This document shows positions 46,217 to 57,616 of a stretch of DNA of 64,000 nt, piece after piece. The stretch lies in the NCBI GenBank assembly GCA_029721435.1, contig CM056577.1, positions 26,801,719 to 26,865,718 of the forward strand, read 5' to 3'. Position 1 is the stretch's first letter, and each line of letters opens with the position of its first letter. The translations under genes were made by a program, and so were the position numbers. The notes below the pieces were generated by a model. It ran no database searches. It saw only the letters and a list, made by a program, of their open reading frames with translations, and was not told the DNA's origin. Source of the stretch: Gymnothorax reevesii (Eukaryota; Chordata; Actinopteri; Anguilliformes; Muraenidae).

Positions 46217-47805
46217 CACCGCCCTCCATAATTATTGACACCCCTGGTTAAGATGTGTTAAAAGCCTTAAAATAAATTCAATTTTTATTTCAGAAGCATA
46301 CTCTCAGACTAAAAATTGTAGAAAAATGTAACCTTCAACTCAAGTGAATTTCAAGGGGAAAAAAAAATCTCTGACTGAGAAATAATTATTTTTCATAAAA
46401 TCACCTGTTCCACAATTATTGGCGCCCCTAACAATTCCTAGGAATTAAATGTTAATGAAGTATTTCTGTCATTTCTACAGTAGTTCACAAAGTTGATCAG
46501 AGTATCTAGGAACATTTAATTAGTAAATCATCGCTTCCTGTTTCCCTTGGGTATAAATATGACGTGGCATAGAGGCCACTATTCTTATCCACTCTTCAAC
46601 ATGGGAAAGACAAAGGAACACACCATTCAAGTAAGGCAGATGTGTGTCGACCTTCACAAGTCAGACAATGGCTACTAGAAAATAGCCACTCACCTGCACC
46701 TGCCCATATCTACTGTCAGAGGAATCATTAAGAAGTTTAAAACAACTGGAACAGCCTGGACCAGGACGCAAGGTTATTTTGCCACCACGCACAGTGAGGA
46801 GGATGGTAAGAGAAATAAAGAGTTCTCCAAAGCTCACTGTTAAGAATTGCAAGAAATGGTAGCATCTTAGGGTCACAAAGCCACCAAAACAACCATCAGG
46901 TGCTATCTACATGCCAACAAGCTGTTTGGGAGGCATGCACAGAAAAAACCTTTTCTCACTCACAATCATAAACGCAAACATCTTGAGTTCGCTAAGCGGT
47001 ACTGGGACTTCAACTGGGACTGTGTACTTTCGTCAGATGAGACCAAGATAGAGCTTTTTGGCAACAAACACTCTAAGTGGGTCTGGCGGAACACAAAAGA
47101 TGAGTATGCAGAAAAGCACATCATGCCCACTGTGAAGTATGGGGGAGGATCGGTGATGCTGTGGGTCTGTTTCTCTTCCAGAGGCCCTGGAAACCTTGTT
47201 AGGGTGCATGGCATCATGAACGCTTTGAAATACCAGGACATTTTAAATCAAAATCTGGTGGCCTCTGTCCGAAAGCTGAAGATGGGTCGTCACTGGGATT
47301 TTCAGCAAGATAATGTGGCCAAATCTACACAGAAATGGTTCAACAGAGACAGAATCAAGCTCCTCCCATGGCCATCTCAGTCCCCAGACCTCAACCCCAT
47401 TGAAAACCTGTGGAGTGAGCTGAAGAGGAGAGTGCAGAGGAGAGGACCCAGGTCGCTGGATGATTCAGAGAGATTGTGCAAAGAGGAATGGTCGAAGATC
47501 CCTCTTTCTGTATTCTCCCATCTTGTCAAACATTATAGGAGAAGATTAGGTGCTGTTTTGTTGGCAAAAGGGGGTTGTAAAAAGTATTAACATCAGGGGT
47601 GCTAATAATTGTGGCACACTTGATTTGATGTAAAATAATTATTTCTTATTGTGGGATTTCTTTCCCACTGAATAAATGCACTTGAATTAAAGGTTAGATT
47701 TTCCTCTTTTTTCATAGTGGTCCTATATTATTTAGAAAAAAATTTTATTAGAAGCTAAAGAATACATCTTAACCAGGGGTGACTATAATAATGTAGGGCG
47801 CGGTG
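46217..47805 (+). mobile_element. Full-length Tc1-like transposon
   Basis: Termini CACCGCCCTCCATAATTATT and (reversed) CACCGCGCCCTACATTATTA both continue to CACCCCTGGTTAAGATG. TA lies on both sides (46,215-16; 47,806-07). Length 1.59 kb with the transposase on plus. TIRs are imperfect, so it is older than the 25.2 kb element. Confidence 0.9.
46601..47590 (+). pseudogene. Tc1-like transposase pseudogene
   Basis: From ATG 46,601 to TAA 47,588-90 (330 codons) most blocks stay in one frame: MGKTKEHTIQVRQ, LHLPISTVRGIIKKFK (helix-turn-helix), RYWDFNWD, SSDETKIELFG (first Asp), KYGGGSVMLW, FQQDN (second Asp) and SPDLNPIENLWSELKRR (Glu). Lesions: TAG at 46,676-78; two compensating frameshifts at about 46,765 and 46,845 around a GRK.ILPPRTVRRMVR-type segment; TAG for Trp at 46,868-70; and an apparent 12-bp in-frame loss just after the second Asp (DNVAKST where relatives have DNDPKHT), which cuts Asp-Glu spacing from 34 to 30. 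Inactive. Confidence 0.9.
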
Positions 47806-47836
47806 TATATATATGATCGCGTTCTATGCTCAGTAA

Positions 47837-50800
47837 GGCCGCTTGCACACTGGACGCGAAACTAATTTTTCGCACGACTCATTACAGTCAAAGTCAATGC
47901 AAAGACTCAATAGTCCGACGGGGTTTTAATACAGCTCCTTGTCCGAAAGTCATAAAAGTTCTAATTTTTTGAGTATTCCAGAAATTATTAGACATGCAAA
48001 CTTGGCCATGTTTGTGTTCGACCGTCACAAAAAGCAAATTGATTGCTATCGAATTTTTTTGGTCTTTTTGGCCTATTTGTCTGTTTTCTTCCATTTAAGA
48101 TAGACAAAAGTCTTTATTTGGTCTTTCTTTTGAAAATAAGTCAGATGGAGCTAACAGATTCACGCTTTATTTCCACAGCAGAGATAAAATAGAGCTTGTA
48201 GTCAGCGAGCAAATCAATTACATGACCAATGACAGTGTGAATAAATTATCGCATACACGATCAAGACTGTCCGAAGCGAAATGCAAAATACTCCATGTCC
48301 AGCAGCCAGCGAAAAGTAAAAGTATTGATATGAGAACAGATTTATAAAGAAATAAAGAATAATTAAAGCTGCAAGCAGTGTTGAAAGGGCCCTCGCACCC
48401 CTCGTGCACGTTGGGGTGGCGGCAAGATCTTGATGGGTGCAGGTGTCCATTCAGAGCCATTGGACACTGCGGGACTACGTACAATGTGGTTTCCTGAGGG
48501 GAGTGCAAAAATTTTCTGGAGGACGCAATGATACCATTTTGACATGCCAAACACCCCTCCACCTCCCCTACCTGCCCTGAGACCAAGCAGCTGAAATTAC
48601 ACAATGACTGCTGCTGCAGCACTCACTGTCATCTTTACATCATATCTCATGAACCGTTTGACAGAATCAAACGCCGTTTGGTACACTTTATCAACAGAAC
48701 ACAGGGAACATTATTACCAAGTTTGGTTTCGAATTTGAATCTAAACCTTTGGAAATATTATTATGTTATGACTGTCTATATATATTGAAAAATTTAGAGT
48801 GACGGACTTCAAAACACAGTATGGGTTGCAATGTACGAAAGTTTCGCCTCGGTCTGCTTGTTTACTTGTCAAAGTTTTAGCTCATTTGAACTTGGATTGG
48901 GTGAATTTTGGGAATTTTTTTTCATCCACTTCCTCTATCACTTCCTGTATCACGGCGCCACCTAAAATTTGATGGGCCGCCCCGGCCGTGCTGTTTGACG
49001 AAAGCGCACAATATTCACAGCACTTCATCTGCAAAGCCTTTAGGCTAATATCCCAAATTTTGAAGAGGATATGATGAACCGTCTAGGAAATCTGCATTCA
49101 TATCTTGGAAGTGCACATCAAAGCCGTAAAACATGCCATTTCCTGTCGCCAGCAGGTGGCGCTGTGACTTCTAACGAATGTTGACATACAGACATCGGCA
49201 GGGTGCGACAGTCATCATATGTAGGAAGTTTCGGGCGGATACGATCATGTATGGCCGAGTTATATCAACATATGTCTTATGGCGAACATCAAAGTTTGCC
49301 ACGCCCCCACGGCCACTCCCTAAGACTGTAGTACACGTCTTACGCAACTTTTGCTCTAACAGGTCTTATGAAGGCACAGACCGAATTTGAAATTGATCGC
49401 ATTAAATGTCTAGAAGGAGTTTGTTAAAATACGACACCTACAAATTACCCCAACATCGCCATAAAATTTAAAATGGCTGACTTCCAGTTAGTTTAACGAT
49501 ATCGCTCCAAGTGGCTTTTTTGTACGGCTTGACCCCCTACAGGTGACTGGCAATTTTCATACTTGTAAGTGAAACGGTACGTGGGGGCTGCTCCATTGAA
49601 ACACTATTGGCAGTGCCTAGGGGGCGCCATTCAGCTAATTTGCCACGCCCATGCCCGCAACCCCCCTCAAAAGTCAAGTACCGTACCTTGCAACATATGT
49701 GCCACGTGTCATGCGTTTACAAGCTATCTTCCATCTGTAATACCATAAAATGCATTAGGGGGCGCTACAGAGCTGATCTGCCACGCCTGTGGCCAGCTGT
49801 GATATATATGAAATTGCATTGGGATTCACACATATGTGCAAAGTTTTGTAGGTTTTCGCACATCCTAAAAGTCTCAAAACTGCAATCGTATATTGAAAAT
49901 TTCCGCAGGAAACGGTCCACGGCTGACTTCCTGTTGGGCTAAAAAAATTTTTAAAAACCTCATGACATCGTACTTAGGGGACCTATGATGTGACTGAATT
50001 TCGTGCACCTCTGACGAAATATGCCCAAAAACGGCCCTACGTTTGGGGGCGCTATTGAGCCCCCTGATCTCGCTTACACCCAGTCACTCCAGAAAATGTT
50101 GAGTTTCGCCAGGCTTGAGGTCTGTGCCAAATTTGGTGCGGCTCGCATTGCGGGAAAGGTTTCAAAACGGGTTGCTAAGCCGCAGAAGTATAATAATAAT
50201 CTCTACAAAAACAATAGGTTTCTCGCAACTTCGTTGCCGGGAGCCATTGGCCCCTGGCGACTTCGTCGCTCGGGCCCTAAACATATATCACCAACAAACA
50301 GAACATTCAAAAAAGTTGACCCGCAAATAAATAAATAGCAGTGTTGATTGGATGTTCTGTTGTTAAAATGTTTCTTTTTATTCTTTACTAGCTGCAAGCC
50401 GCTACCCGGAATGAAATTGCCATTTTTTTGCGTGCATGACCGTTTTTCGAAAATCGGGCGACATCAAGTCCTTCCTGGTGTCCAAGTGGATATTCACACC
50501 AAATATGGTGACAATCGGTTGTGAAATGTAGGAGAGAACGTGTACATACACACAGACAGGCAGACATCGACCTCAAATATATTATAGATTTCATCATTAT
50601 CAATCTGTTTGAATCATCCTCTTTTTTTTGCTGTCAGACACAGAGTATTTTGCATTTAATATTCGACAGGCATTGTACATTGTCACGCGCCAATGTCGAC
50701 TCACTTTATTGAGCAGAGCTTAACAGAAACATTGTTTGAAATTCTCGGTACTCATCTTGAAGAACTGAGCCCTCTAATCAAAACATTCACGTTTAATATC

Positions 50801-50954
50801 TAAAAGAGTCAGTAGATTTGAAGAAAATAAAAAAAATAACTGTCGAACACGTAGATATATTAAAACCCTGTCAGACTTTCGGACACATAGACGCTGCGTT
50901 CAACGCAATCTGTCGTGCGAAAAATTCATTTCGCGTCCAGTGTGCAAGCAGCTT
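47837..50954. mobile_element. 3.1 kb element with GCYGCTTGCACACTGG termini
   Basis: Left end GGCCGCTTGCACACTGGACG and right end (reversed) AGCTGCTTGCACACTGGACG continue in parallel for about 110 bp (TTTTTCGCACGAC, GTCCGAAAGTC and GGGTTTTAATA blocks on both sides, in rearranged order). Interior is non-coding and filled by another repeat (48,364-50,285). The same terminal module occurs at 43,153 and 63,052-63,385. No transposase; TAA/TTA trinucleotides abut the ends, which would suit a PIF/Harbinger-related MITE (inference). Confidence 0.6.
48364..50600. repeat. Non-coding fish repeat with AGCTGCAAGC and GGGCCC ends
   Basis: Begins AAAGCTGCAAGCAGTGTTGA then GGGCCCTCGCACCCC, and ends around 50,285 with CTTCGTCGCTCGGGCCCTAA. 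The body contains repeated GGGGGCGCTA, GCCACGCCC and AAATTTGGTGCG-like phrases, which I recognise as a widespread non-coding teleost repeat. A second AGCTGCAAGCCGCTACCC start lies at 50,389. Open frames up to 134 codons inside are not protein-like. Confidence 0.5.
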
Positions 50955-51199
50955 ATTACTAGGCTACTGTTATTGTCACTTAGGATTTATCATTTTTAGT
51001 GGGGTAAAAGAATACAGCCTGATTGCTATGATCTCGTACTGAGTTAAGATCACATAATGAAAATAAATGTGTAACTTATCTTGCACTGCTGTCCATGCTT
51101 GTTAATACCAAAATTTTAAGCAGCAACAGGGTGTAACAAGTTGACATGGTCTACAACATCCCCCGCCAATCGTGTGCTTCTTATTTTCAAACTCCATCA

Positions 51200-51360
51200 A
51201 GGCCTTTATGGTCTGAAGCTACACACCAAATTTGGTTGTCCTATGTGTAATAGTTTCTGAGAAAAGTTGTCCCCTTTCTCTCGGACGGACGGACAGACGC
51301 ACACACGGACGGAGGTCAAACCTATATCCCCCTCCCACTTCTTGTTGGCGGGGGATAATA
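51200..51360 (+). repeat. Repeat with GGACGGACGGACAGACG tract
   Basis: CACCAAATTTGGTTGTCCTA, TTTCTGAGAAAAGTTGTCCC, a CGGACGGACGGACAGACGC tract and TTGTTGGCGGGGGATAATAA, a phrase set known from many fish genomes. Lies between module B' and block A'. Confidence 0.5.
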
Positions 51361-51890
51361 ATAGGAACACGCTATTCATCTTTTCTCTTCCCAATGATGC
51401 AGGCAGAAGAAATAAATGAGCAACCGTCGTATTTCATTCTAACTTCATAAGTTTGAATGATCTGATGTCGTTTCATTTTGAAATTCCATTCAAAGTTCAC
51501 CAATGCTTATAATTTTCGAATGCCCTAGCTCGTCAGCTAACTCATATTCGTAATGCTTAATATAGACTTAAGCGGTGCAGAAAACATGCCTGAAGCAGCA
51601 AAGTAAAATGCAACATTAACGCATCATGCAGATATAGGACAGAGGCTTCTTTATTCCAACACATTAAAGGTGAGGAAAGGAGCTCATTTGATTGGTGAAG
51701 ATTTGACTCGGCTGTGTTCTACCCAAACACGCCTTCTTTGCCACTTGCGCCAGAAGGAGGGACCGAGGCGGGACAGAGGAGTACTTGCGCCAGGCTGCGC
51801 CGAACATGAAATTGCAACATACACCTGGACACACCCCGTTGGCGCAGCGCTCCCGCCATTCGCCACGCCCGTGCCTAGTTTACAAGGCCT

Positions 51891-52486
51891 TACTGTAGAA
51901 AAGTGTATCATATTTCCTGTAGTATTTTGTAGTAATTTTTCTTTAGGGCTGTGGAAGCCCTGCCTTGTTTCTCGTTTATTTTTTTTCTCGGCTCATGAGC
52001 TCAGCCTGCAAATTTCATCAGTAATTTTTTAGGCTGAAGAAAGGTGCTTAAAAGCAAATTCTGTTGGCTGAAACAAGACATTGGCCGTTTTCAGTTCGCA
52101 TAGAACTGTAACGATCAATTCAATTTCGGCTTTCTCCTCTTCTCTGGTGACGTTTTTCTACATGTGATACAACACCATTGGTTGGTGGTAATGACTAGCA
52201 ATGTCAAGTCTTACTGACACAGCTCATGATTGCCTGCATTCTTCACTGGCAGATCACTTCACTTCACTTCACTACAGACCAGTCTTATAGGTGAGTTCAT
52301 TCTGTGCGATATCCAATTACAATGTAGTGTAGGGATCTCAAATTTTATTTTTTAAAGAGCCACTGTGGCCATTACATGAAGTAACCAGACGTTTCGATTA
52401 TAGGAGTCTTAGTACAGGGTAAAGTGTAAACCTACAACTGTTCCACTCCTGGATGCAATTTTTTTTCTGCACCAGAGTTCTTCATG
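51891..52486. other. No recognisable gene
   Basis: AT-rich, including a short CACTTCACTTCACTTCACTA tandem near 52,256. No coding signal. Confidence 0.4.
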
Positions 52487-52876
52487 CCACATTTACTTCA
52501 TTTACATACAATCAGATTCGAATTTCGCGTCCGGCCACAACATGTTGGCAGTAGTCAGATACTTACCCAACAAACTCTGTGGTTAGCTAGATAGCGTTAT
52601 TGCTTATTAGCCAAAGATACAGTAACATAACAAAATCCATAATTTGATGGGGATAAGTGAAGGGAATAAACCAAGCTTTGTATTGACAAACACTGGCTAG
52701 CTAGATAGCGCTAACGCTTACTGGCCAAAGATACAGTAATGTCTCTCTACAAGGCTCTGGAGCGATCTAGCTAACCACGATGTGTGTTGAGTAGGTACAT
52801 GACTAACGCCAACATTTTGTGGCCGCAGACGCGAAATTTGATTCTTATTGGCTGTATATAAATGAAGTAATTGTGG
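52487..52876. mobile_element. Fold-back element (imperfect inverted repeat)
   Basis: Left arm CCACATTTACTTCATTTACA at 52,487 pairs with the right arm ending at 52,876 over about 110 bp (TTCGCGTC.GGCCACAA.ATGTTGGC and TGGTTAGCTAGAT on both). The core holds two direct copies of AGCTAGATAGCG..A.GCTTA.T.GCCAAAGATACAGTAA (52,585 and 52,693). Non-coding MITE. Confidence 0.65.
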
Positions 52877-54189
52877 TATAATGTCAGTGTTACATTTGCG
52901 CTTTATCCGGTAAGGTCTCTAGACAGAGAATTGTTAGGGACGTTAGCTGCATAATTGAGGTTTAGTGGTAGTGAGAAAGGGAATCTTTGTTTTATTTTCC
53001 CTTTTCTTTTTGTACCTTCAAGCTCGCTTGCTTTCTACCTTGGACGACTTCCAGGTCCGTTGGTAGCGTGAGTCTTGCATTTTTTTTCTGTTTGAGTCTC
53101 CCCGTTCTCAGCTGTTTTTACCTTTTTTATTCTGGCCGCTGCATTTGGCATCTAAGACTCAACATCCATCACCACTTTACTGTGAAGATATAATATTCCC
53201 CCTTTGTATTTACTTCTTGTATCTTATTCGTCTACTACTGTTTGTCCAGAGTTTATGTTAACTCTGGCATATAAATGAAGAAGCAACATAAAGAAAAGTC
53301 CTACCTTCGCATTTGAATCCTGTCCTTCATTTCTGGCGTACCACCAGTCATTGCAGCAGTATTTAGTATAGTTTCCCCGTAATCAACAGCCAATTACGGC
53401 CTTGAACACAAGGTGCACGGACTCTCTAGCCAATGATTGACTAAAATTAATCAATTGTCCTGAAATAAAATTCAAATAATGTTGAGAAGAGTAGGGGGAT
53501 GAGCAGCTATGTTGTCACGAGCTCAGCTCATCTCCTCCCATACGCTGTTATCCAGAGCAGATAAAGCCAGAAAAGGGCAGCCGAGTTAAACTGTTTTACA
53601 ATGCTCAGTTTTTGTACAAAAATATTTGACAGGAAATGAGTGCATGGCGGAAATGAATAGCAGCTAAAATACAAATAAGTTTGCACCAAATTGAAGTAAT
53701 ACATTGTACCTTTTGGGACGCTCAATTGACTATTATCTTATCAGCAGAATAGGCCCACTGGATGTCATTCCTTCCAAGAATTTTTATTTGTTACAGATTA
53801 TTGTTTGTTACTTGAGTTTTATGAAATTACGAAAGGGTCCAAGTATGTATATGTGCATTGCCTGAATTTTAAGTTACAAGGTTCGCGAGTAGACAAATTT
53901 CATCTTCATATGGTAGGGTGATATTATACAAAGTGCATTTGCTTATATTTTACAGTGAGAGAAATTGCAAAAAGAAGATTCTGACAGTACTTGCATATCT
54001 GATCAGCTTTGGAATATTTTTCTTTAATTTTAAAGTAATTAAATGCCCTAAAAATACATGTCCGTGGAAATATCCAGCCAGTATCAATAAACAAGGGTTA
54101 TTTTTGAGGTTTAGCATACTTTATCAGAAAAAGAGGATGTCATTAAAATTATAGCAAAAGGGTGAGGGAAAAGTAAAGTAAAGTAAATT
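52877..54189. other. No recognisable gene
   Basis: 52,990-53,340 is pyrimidine-rich with a TGAAGATATAATATTCC patch and could be a retroelement end. The rest is AT-rich. No supported frame. Confidence 0.35.
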
Positions 54190-54500
54190 CTTTTGTAGTC
54201 CGGTTTGTTTTCTGTTTGCTGCGGCCTTACCCTAATTAGACGGCAAAACACAAGTTGTCATTCAGGCGATGGCGTATTGTCTGCACTTATCTTTGGAGTG
54301 CATCAAGACAGCCCAATTAAATCATACACAGAGAGCCAGCTGTGGCATTAAGTCATTTTATTCACTTAATTTATAACTGCCAATTAAAAAACAAGCGAAC
54401 AAAGTTGTAAAGCTGTCAGATGTGACAGGCAAAATTACCCATCTCTGCTTTTAATGATTAATGATTTCATTTGTATTCTACATTTAATCTCAGAACATAC
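54190..54500. promoter_or_regulatory. Candidate conserved non-coding segment with TALE palindrome
   Basis: Dense homeodomain-type cores (CCTAATTAGAC, CAATTAAATCA, CACTTAATTTATAACTGCCA, TTTTAATGATTAATGATTTC) surround a palindromic CTGTCA-GATG-TGACAG at 54,413-54,428. Two half sites of the Meis/TALE TGACAG type face each other. Unique sequence, no coding. Enhancer role inferred, not shown. Confidence 0.3.
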
Positions 54501-57220
54501 ATAATACAAGGCCAAGAATAGTTCAAAGTTCATTTCATCAGTGAAAAATATGCCATAACTGAAGAAAGGAGATGCATAGAAAAGTAGAGTTTTTTTATGT
54601 TTTTGCCTGTAGCACTCGAAGATCTGAAAAAAGGAAAGTTTGATATTTTTCTATCACTTGATAAATATAGCGATTATGGAGATTGCAAGACAAACTTTTA
54701 CCATCCTGATGTAAACAAGGAAGTTTAATTTCCCATGAATTGCCATGCAAATGGAAAACGTCTTGTATTGTTCGGTATATTGTTAACCCCCAAAAAATGT
54801 ATAGACCCATCAATGGGTCTGTCAAATGCAGCTGCTGTATTCAAACCTGTGAAACTTATGACTTCATTTAAATTGTTGTGGAGATCCCAAGGTTTCCAAC
54901 GATCCCAGATATGTCCAGGAGAATTGCAGGGAAATGTGTATTAAAGGATGTACAAGATCTTGACGGTTTCCATTTGATGTTGTTTCCATGAAAACATTCC
55001 ATAAAAATCCTGGGTTTTTCGCAATATAAGTGTGATGTAACTTCGGTGAAGTGCTGTAACCAGCAGATATAGAATACCTTTGTGTGTCACAACCCTCGTG
55101 TGAATCAATTTTGTGAGTCCATTCAGCAGCTTTTAGATATGTTGTCTCCTTTGATTGGTTCATGTCCCGTTTCACATCTGTGTTTCCCCACTCCCTCACG
55201 TGTTTTCATATATATACATATATATATTTGAGAGTGCAAGTTGCTGAAATGTGCTAAATGCCCTTTAGCAACCCGTCAAAATTTCCAAGTAAAAGTTTAT
55301 CATCTTCAGAAATTATTTGTAATCCTCAATGATGGTTAAATACCCAAGTTATCTTTCAAGTTCTATTAACAGGAACAAGCCGCAAAACCTTACTGTCAGT
55401 CTGCAGGATTGGGACCACAATCCCATTCATCAATCCCATTCCTCTGCCCAGCTTAATAGGAAAAAACTCCCAAGCCTTCTGCAGTCAGCAGGATTAGAAC
55501 CAATCTTCCTGCTTAACTCCTCGGTCCTGCCATCTGACTGCTCAGCTCCGGCAGAGTGTTCTGCCCATATGACAGCTGTCCCAAATTGCCACTAGCCGTG
55601 CACAGACACGCCCCTTGCACCCAAGCCTGAACTATCTGACCTGTTTTACTCTCCTCTGCGCTCTGTTCTTCTGTCAATACTGTTTTACTATCAATAAACC
55701 CAACTATTGGAATGTACTCTGATTTACCTGTTGGTCTGGATCATCGCTTTTTTTCCCCTCTTTATATTGATATATCACAAGTTTTTGAAGCAATAGTACG
55801 GTTTTGATTGAACTACATCTTGTACATAGAACAGGCAGCACATTTGCATGAGCCAACTCTTGAACAGGAAAGTTATGCCCACTTTAAACTTGTACTAGAG
55901 AAAAAACAAAGAAGAGTTTGCAGACCTAGTAGCAGTAGCAATGGGAGCCCACAGTTGTTGGAATCCAAGATTAGAAGCAAAAACTCTTAATGCTCCGTTG
56001 ACTGCAACAACCAAAATAAAGGTCTTTATTTTCTGTCTGCATCAGAAGATACTAAGAAGCAGTGGCTTAGAAGTAGTTTGTTTGCTCAAAGTGCCAGACT
56101 GCTTCACCAACAAAGGCCAGCACAAAAGTGGATTTCCGGACAAAGTTATAATAACACTCTGCTCGTGTGCAAGCTGTTTTGCCAGTTGGGTATAGCTACA
56201 ACCTGTGGCGTTACCTATGTTGTGCAAGATGTCTTTCGACTGAGATTTACTCTCTCAAAATTAATATTTAAAGCCTCTCTTTGTAAAACAAAAGTTACAT
56301 GGTTTTGCCGTCTCATTTTTAAGAAGGGGAAACATGCTCACTTAAATAAGTCAGAAAAGGACAATTGTATTTTATTGGCTCGCCATTATTTGATTTTCAA
56401 ACAATTGGTCCGGTTTACAAGCAGTTGTCATACTGTCCTAAAGGAACTCTTGAGTAATTTGGGGATATCAATATATCAATACATTGGGGGTTGACTCACA
56501 TGTAGTGGTTATGAAGCACATTCTTTGCATTATAAGTAGTTGCTCAACCATGCAGAGACTATAACGTTAGGTGTATTGGTTTTTGACTATGCTTGAATTA
56601 CCAGCGTGCCTGCTCAACCTTTTGGCAGAGGATATTTTGCGTCACTATTTCTCATTGAATGATGTGTTGACTTAACAGATCTTTTTTTTTTTTTTTTTAG
56701 CATTACAGACTGCAAATGATTATTGGAGAAGGCTTCATCGGGCTTAGTTCAACACATCTTTCAATTTAATACAGCAACTCAAACTGTGCTTGACCAAAAG
56801 GGAACAGGCAGTTAAATGGTTAAACTTATATGGGGACTGCATATGGCAACTGGCTGCGCATGTATACGCTATAATTATAGTTACTGTACTTAGCCTGCAT
56901 ATTGCCTTTCTGTTCTTTCTTCAGTTTACCACTAAATCAGATTGTGTTTAGAGGCAGGTGCTAGTTAACTGTGGGGATTGGCTGTGTTCAGAACCAAGCG
57001 TTGATTCACAGTGTAAGGGGCTAGTTGCTCTGTTTGCAGTCCAATCAGAGCAAAGCACATTTCATTGTGGGGATGCCCACTCAGAACAGCCCAATTGAGA
57101 GAGAATGACTGTCTGCAAATGCCCTAACAATTCTGGATTTGGCTAAAAGTGTGATAAACCTCTCATCCACGAATATGATAACTTGGGGGTCCTTCATAGT
57201 TTGGAACCTCTCAGCTTTTT
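54501..57220. other. No supported gene
   Basis: A 111-codon minus frame (54,864-55,199) and a 138-codon plus frame (56,078-56,494) show no known domain. A TATACATATATATA patch lies near 55,207-55,227. 55,400-55,720 is a GC-richer stretch ending in TATCAATAAACCCAAC, resembling a retroelement 3' end. Poly-T at about 56,681-56,698. Confidence 0.35.
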
Positions 57221-57616
57221 ATGCCCCCGTAAACGAAGTTTCGGGGGCAGATAGTTTTTCACCTGTCCGTCCTTCCGTCTGTCTGTCCGCACTTTGCCAT
57301 GGCTATAACTTTTGATCGGCTCATGATAGGACTTTGATACTAGGCATATGCATTGCTTGTGAGAAGGCATTTGAGATGGGGTCATGACTTGTGACCTTGA
57401 CCTTGGAGCATGACGTTTGGTGACAAAAACTTTAACATGGGCCATAACTTTTCATTCGCTAGTAATAGGCATTTGATACCAAGCATATTTATTCCTAAGG
57501 ATGAGGCCTTTCTGATGAAGTAATGAATGTTGACCTTGTGACCTCGACCTTTAACCTTTGATTGACTCATGATAGGTCTTTAATTGTTAGCATGTGCATG
57601 TTATGCACGGGGGCAT
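57221..57616. mobile_element. Small TIR element with CCGTCC tract and internal duplication
   Basis: Starts ATGCCCCCGTAAACGAAG and ends GCACGGGGGCAT. Just inside the left end lies the stem CCCCGTAAACGAAGTTTCGGGG-like hairpin, then a GTCCGTCCTTCCGTCTGTCTG tract. The body is two diverged ~130-bp units (GCCATAACTTTT..., GACCTTG/GACCTCGACC...). Confidence 0.55.

Larger units (their letters stand above)
45654..51890. mobile_element. TIR element 2 (GGGCTCTAA family), inverted and expanded
   Basis: Starts GGCTCTAATTTCTTGGCGCA. Block C' (45,654-46,060) is the inverse of block C and block A' (51,448-51,885) the inverse of block A in element 1. Between them lie a Tc1 (46,217-47,805), a 3.1 kb element (47,837-50,954) and another repeat (51,200-51,360). 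The distal terminus is degraded (about 51,890). Element 2 is therefore an originally ~1 kb unit interrupted several times. Confidence 0.55.

Noticed and set aside
48218..48622. 134-codon minus-strand frame
   Set aside because: Spans the junction into a known type of non-coding fish repeat.
56078..56494. 138-codon plus-strand frame
   Set aside because: No domain or splice support; overlaps another frame of similar length.
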